Positions 61,109 to 64,000 of a stretch of 64,000 nucleotides of DNA are shown here, piece after piece. The DNA lies in assembly GCA_963664935.2 (NCBI GenBank), contig CAXXSE010000002.1:372001-436000 (forward strand), read 5' to 3'. The stretch comes from G963664935 sp963664935. GTDB taxonomy: Bacteria > Pseudomonadota > Gammaproteobacteria > Methylococcales > G963664935. The notes under the pieces were generated by a model. That model saw only the letters and a program-made list of their open reading frames with translations, was not told the origin of the DNA and ran no database searches. The position numbers were made by a program, and so were the translations under genes. Numbering within the stretch: position 1 is the first letter of the stretch; each line of letters starts with the position of its first letter.

Positions 61109-63330
61109 ACAAATCGACCACCGTTAATCGCCTTATTATTCCGGCACAGCGTAGTGTGACGGATGAGAAACTATTTAGCGCCATACCTTGGTTTCTACGT
61201 GACAAGGACGCCAAGCCTATATTGCGCGATGAAAACGGCAAACTGGTTAACGCACCGCCGGAGTTGTTGCAGTTCACGCGGGATGAGTTTATTGACGCCT
61301 TATTCCAAGCTATCGAACTATCACCCGAATCATTCAACGCGGAAGCTTTCGAAAAGCTGATTTCCTATCGTGATTACGCCGAGCCACCCAACAGTATGCG
61401 CAACCTGCAAGGTGAGCCGCTCTATCCGACCACGGGACCGGAAGCGATCTTGCGTTATGAGCCGCGAACTGAACTTTTGGAAGACCAAGTTACCCCTCAG
61501 CAGGCTGAACAAAGCGAGCAGGCTACAATAGCCTGGTTACGCAAGCTCTACTTGCCGCTTCAGCGTCATTTTCACATTGTCTCCACGGAAATTGTTTGCG
61601 CACGTGACGGTTATCCCCGACTGGTGCGGAAAAGAATATTGGAGGCTGGATTAATCGTTCGCCGCCTGGTGGCCGACCAAGCGCATCAGCGCTGGGAAGA
61701 CTGGGTCCGTGTTACGGAAGACAAGGGCCTGTGGTTGGAAATAGCCGATCGCAATATGGCGCCGTTAGGCCTTGGTCCGCAACATCCAACAATTGATCCT
61801 CACTCAATCGACGAGGCCGTGCCCGCCGCAGCGGAAGCCGAATTGCGCGCACGGCTCAACCTGTCCCTCGAAGATGAATTACCAAATACACTGCAAACGG
61901 AACCATTATCCCTGTTGAGCAGTACTATCGGCACAGCCGCCGAGCATACGGTTTTATACGGTTATGCGCCTGTGATGTCCCGTGCCCATCAATTGCCTCA
62001 GAAAACTAAGAATCCGGGTGATATACGCCAGATCCTGAAGGATCGAGCTCGCAAGCACCTGCGTAAAGAATTATTCAGCGATGACCCTGAGAATTCACTG
62101 TCCAATGCCGAACTTGTCGCTAATGTGAACAGCCTGCGGGAAAGTATTCGCGCACCGTTACGGCAACTTCTGGAACTGATCTTACTCCCGACCAAGCCAA
62201 ATACCGTAGCAGTGGAATCTGCCCGTTCCGCGCTGGAAACATCGGTTATTGGGTTTGGCCCGCCGTCAAAGGATGCCGATGTGGATGCGACTAAGACGTT
62301 ACTCGCTGCGATGTGGGATCGAGCCGACAACTTCAATGATAAAGACAATTGGTGGAATAGTGTTATTAATGCAGGGATCGAAGACGCCAAGAAAGGCACG
62401 TTAACTGGTGCGTGGAATGCAGAGGCTTTCAATAAAGTCACTAGCGGACCCACGGATCTAGCAATACTTATGAAAAACCATATTTATGTCATTGTCGACC
62501 GTTTTGCGCCTGCACTATCGGATGTCCAATCGCCGACCGCGAATAACGATACCGAAGTCAAACAGGTTATAGCCATATTATTGATGCGCATCCGCGCCGT
62601 GCGCAAGCAACTCGGGAAGGTGATTTATGCCAACACTCTGGGTTATTTCGATATCGACTTCGACCTGAATAGAATACTACCACCACGGAACGATCCCGTG
62701 GTGACAGCTGGATCGCTTGCCGACGAATTAAGCGCTTGGCTGGCACTCAACACGACCCAGGGTAGAGTTGAATGGCCTCAACCTTGGCCTGCTTCCACAC
62801 CGGCGCGGTTCTTGGTTGACGCTCATGCCCTGGCCACGGAATTAGAAGCGGTCTTTCACGATGTACATACCCGTGGCAGCGGTGCCGGCAATGCCTATAC
62901 CGAGGTGATTAGCGCACGGATTGCCACCGTGGATATGGATTTGTCGGCTCAACTTGCAATCGGCACCAGCAACTTGCGCCGTCAGGGGCTTGATCTCAAC
63001 GGGCAGCCCGAATTCGGTTTGCTCGTTCATCCCGGTCCGGCGCCGACACTCGATACAATGAATAACTTTATTGACGCTGTCATAACCCGTTACGACAGCG
63101 GTCAATCAGACGACGAGGTAAACCGGGAAACCGCTAATCTGCTGAACCTTGTCCGTCCTCGGTTTGACGCTGACAGCCTGTATGCGATCTGGTGTTACGC
63201 CCGCGTTGCCGGCCGTACACCGTGTGAGGAAGAGCGAATTCTCTGGACCCAACGCAGTGATGTATTCGCTATCGCGGAACCCAGTGATATTCTCGGCGTT
63301 CGACCGGTTCCATGCAATTGCCCGACCTGA
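61102..63330 (+). CDS. Large eCIS-linked protein of unknown function
   Basis: A 742-residue protein, the largest in the cluster, which I do not recognise. No signal peptide, coiled coil or membrane segment is seen. Residues 1-110 are rich in Leu/Pro; the middle (LRKLYLPLQRHFHIVSTEIV, ARDGYPRLVRKRILEAGLIV, VADQAHQRWEDWVRV) may be a folded helical domain; the C terminus has a TPCEEERILW stretch and ends VPCNCPT with two cysteines. Its place between spike and gp25-like genes, with overlap on both sides, points to a baseplate or structural component, or a packed cargo. An effector is less likely since such genes usually lie at the cluster ends. Confidence 0.75.
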   Translation: MVDKSTTVNRLIIPAQRSVTDEKLFSAIPWFLRDKDAKPILRDENGKLVNAPPELLQFTRDEFIDALFQAIELSPESFNAEAFEKLISYRDYAEPPNSMRNLQGEPLYPTTGPEAILRYEPRTELLEDQVTPQQAEQSEQATIAWLRKLYLPLQRHFHIVSTEIVCARDGYPRLVRKRILEAGLIVRRLVADQAHQRWEDWVRVTEDKGLWLEIADRNMAPLGLGPQHPTIDPHSIDEAVPAAAEAELRARLNLSLEDELPNTLQTEPLSLLSSTIGTAAEHTVLYGYAPVMSRAHQLPQKTKNPGDIRQILKDRARKHLRKELFSDDPENSLSNAELVANVNSLRESIRAPLRQLLELILLPTKPNTVAVESARSALETSVIGFGPPSKDADVDATKTLLAAMWDRADNFNDKDNWWNSVINAGIEDAKKGTLTGAWNAEAFNKVTSGPTDLAILMKNHIYVIVDRFAPALSDVQSPTANNDTEVKQVIAILLMRIRAVRKQLGKVIYANTLGYFDIDFDLNRILPPRNDPVVTAGSLADELSAWLALNTTQGRVEWPQPWPASTPARFLVDAHALATELEAVFHDVHTRGSGAGNAYTEVISARIATVDMDLSAQLAIGTSNLRRQGLDLNGQPEFGLLVHPGPAPTLDTMNNFIDAVITRYDSGQSDDEVNRETANLLNLVRPRFDADSLYAIWCYARVAGRTPCEEERILWTQRSDVFAIAEPSDILGVRPVPCNCPT

Positions 63331-63608
63331 AGAAACTGCTGCGCGATATCCCCCGGATTCCAAAAGCCAAGGCGATGCCTTTTGTCGCGGTTAATATTCC
63401 AGCCGATTCCGATGTTATTACCAATGACGACCCAAAAGATACCGCGCGTAAGTGGGGGATACAATTTATCTGTTCTTTCGGGATCCCGGTTTTTACGATC
63501 TGCGCCTGGGTCATGTTTTCGATCATATTCAGTATTTTACTTGCCATACCGGGATTTGCTTGGTTGCTGTTATTGAAATTCTGTACTCCCATACCTTCGA
63601 AGGAGTAA
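63312..63608 (+). CDS. Small membrane protein in the eCIS operon
   Basis: A 98-residue protein, with a soluble N terminus (about 1-48, including PFVAVNIPADSDVITNDD) and one or two membrane helices (QFICSFGIPVFTICAWVMFS, IIFSILLAIPGFAWLLLLKF). The end TPIPSKE is short. I recall similar small hydrophobic proteins in other eCIS clusters. It overlaps the 742-residue gene by 19 bp, and a GAAGGAG ribosome site near its 3' end serves the next gene. May anchor the particle to a membrane, as in thylakoid- or membrane-anchored systems; inference only. Confidence 0.75.
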   Translation: MQLPDLKKLLRDIPRIPKAKAMPFVAVNIPADSDVITNDDPKDTARKWGIQFICSFGIPVFTICAWVMFSIIFSILLAIPGFAWLLLLKFCTPIPSKE

Positions 63609-63612
63609 CCCA

Positions 63613-64000
63613 ATGCGCGATCCGCTAAAGACTTATGGTACAGGTATCCGGCTGCCGCTAGTTGTTCAGCCCGGCTTTGCCTGGATCAGCGGCGCCAATG
63701 CGGTGGAACAGGCACTGCGCGCGGTATTACTGACCGAACCCGGCGAGCGTATCGGCCATCCCAATTACGGTGTCGGTTTACGCCGCTATTTGTTCGCGCC
63801 GAACACACTTGCCACGCGTACATCCATCCGTCAGGCGATCCTGGACGCCATTCAGCGGGATGAAAACCGCGCGTCAAACTGGAAGACGTCACCGTAAGCA
63901 CCGATGCCGCTCAGGCAACCTTATTACGCATTGAGCTACGCTACCGACTAAAAGACGATCCCGGTGCGCGGAATTTGGTTTTGCCGTTCTATCTTGAAGA
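63613..64000 (+). pseudogene. gp25-like baseplate subunit, frameshifted and cut by window edge
   Basis: The frame from 63613 (MRDPLKTYGTGIRLPLVVQP, AVEQALRAVLLTEPGERIGH, YGVGLRRYLFAPNT) is a gp25/W baseplate wedge protein with the typical EPGER motif. It stops at 63895-63897, whereas another frame continues VKLEDVTVSTDAAQATLLRI, LRYRLKDDPGARNLVLPFY to the edge. An extra GC in CCGCGCGTC (63868-63876) explains the change. The protein continues beyond the window. Confidence 0.8.

Noticed and set aside
61102..63330. 742-residue protein as an eCIS toxin
   Set aside because: Central placement between spike and gp25 with overlaps is typical of structural genes; no toxin motif visible.
1..64000. CRISPR array, rRNA or tRNA genes
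   Set aside because: No regularly spaced direct repeats with unique spacers and no convincing cloverleaf or ribosomal sequence were seen; the repeats at 1-64 are tandem without spacers.

Overview
The window looks like chromosome from a gammaproteobacterium of moderate G+C. The block coaBC-dut-algC, the pilT/pilU-yggS-proC-yggT locus, dxs/apt/ispA/xseB, LigE next to argB, and Slp and SmbP-type proteins all fit that class. A methylotroph, sulfur-oxidiser or nitrifier-like lineage is possible, but I cannot fix the genus from sequence alone.

Layout. (1) 1-2592: remnant of a chromosomal integron, with part of an attC site, one cassette carrying two overlapping membrane-protein genes, an attI-like region, and a long-type integron integrase broken by several indels. 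(2) 2548-7836: an AlkB-like di-iron membrane hydroxylase, divergent from a carbamoyltransferase that overlaps a two-domain haem-oxygenase-like di-iron protein; probably a small unrecognised biosynthetic cluster. (3) 8204-25349: mostly housekeeping genes (rph, rdgB, split radC, coaBC, dut, algC, a dehydrogenase, a broken DUF2914 gene, a GST, an SmbP-like protein, a desaturase, a TPR protein, pilU, pilT, yggS, proC, yggT). (4) 25350-31200: an accessory stretch with a MITE, a second dispersed repeat, a dynamin-like GTPase, three toxin-antitoxin loci (one intact, one with a broken toxin, one orphan antitoxin), a 50-bp perfect palindrome and an SmbP-like lipoprotein. (5) 31275-45132: apt, dxs, ispA, xseB, an RND pump with its adaptor, slp, a periplasmic DNA ligase, argB, a DUF4124 protein, pyrE and a PP-loop/TusA pair. 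(6) 45373-48304: a CsgG/SH3 lipoprotein convergent with a secreted caspase-fold protein. (7) 48597-64000: a VpsR-like enhancer-binding regulator, then a contractile injection system (eCIS) cluster running off the right edge: cap (Pvc16-like), two sheath/tube pairs, CIS-tube/baseplate adaptor, DUF5908-like peptide, split spike (gpD-like plus gpV-like), a large unrecognised 742-residue protein, a small membrane protein and a gp25-like baseplate subunit.

How the parts work together. The eCIS genes are tightly packed, mostly with stop/start overlaps, and would build a phage-tail-like injection machine; baseplate J, tape measure, ATPase and effectors must lie to the right of the window. Three eCIS genes carry small frame-breaking indels, while the longest housekeeping ORFs (up to 3.1 kb) are intact. 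The eCIS may therefore be decaying, or contain local sequence errors. One MITE copy sits directly upstream of the eCIS operon and an almost identical copy lies 25 kb away, in a family of at least five copies or fragments. I saw no rRNA, convincing tRNA or CRISPR array.
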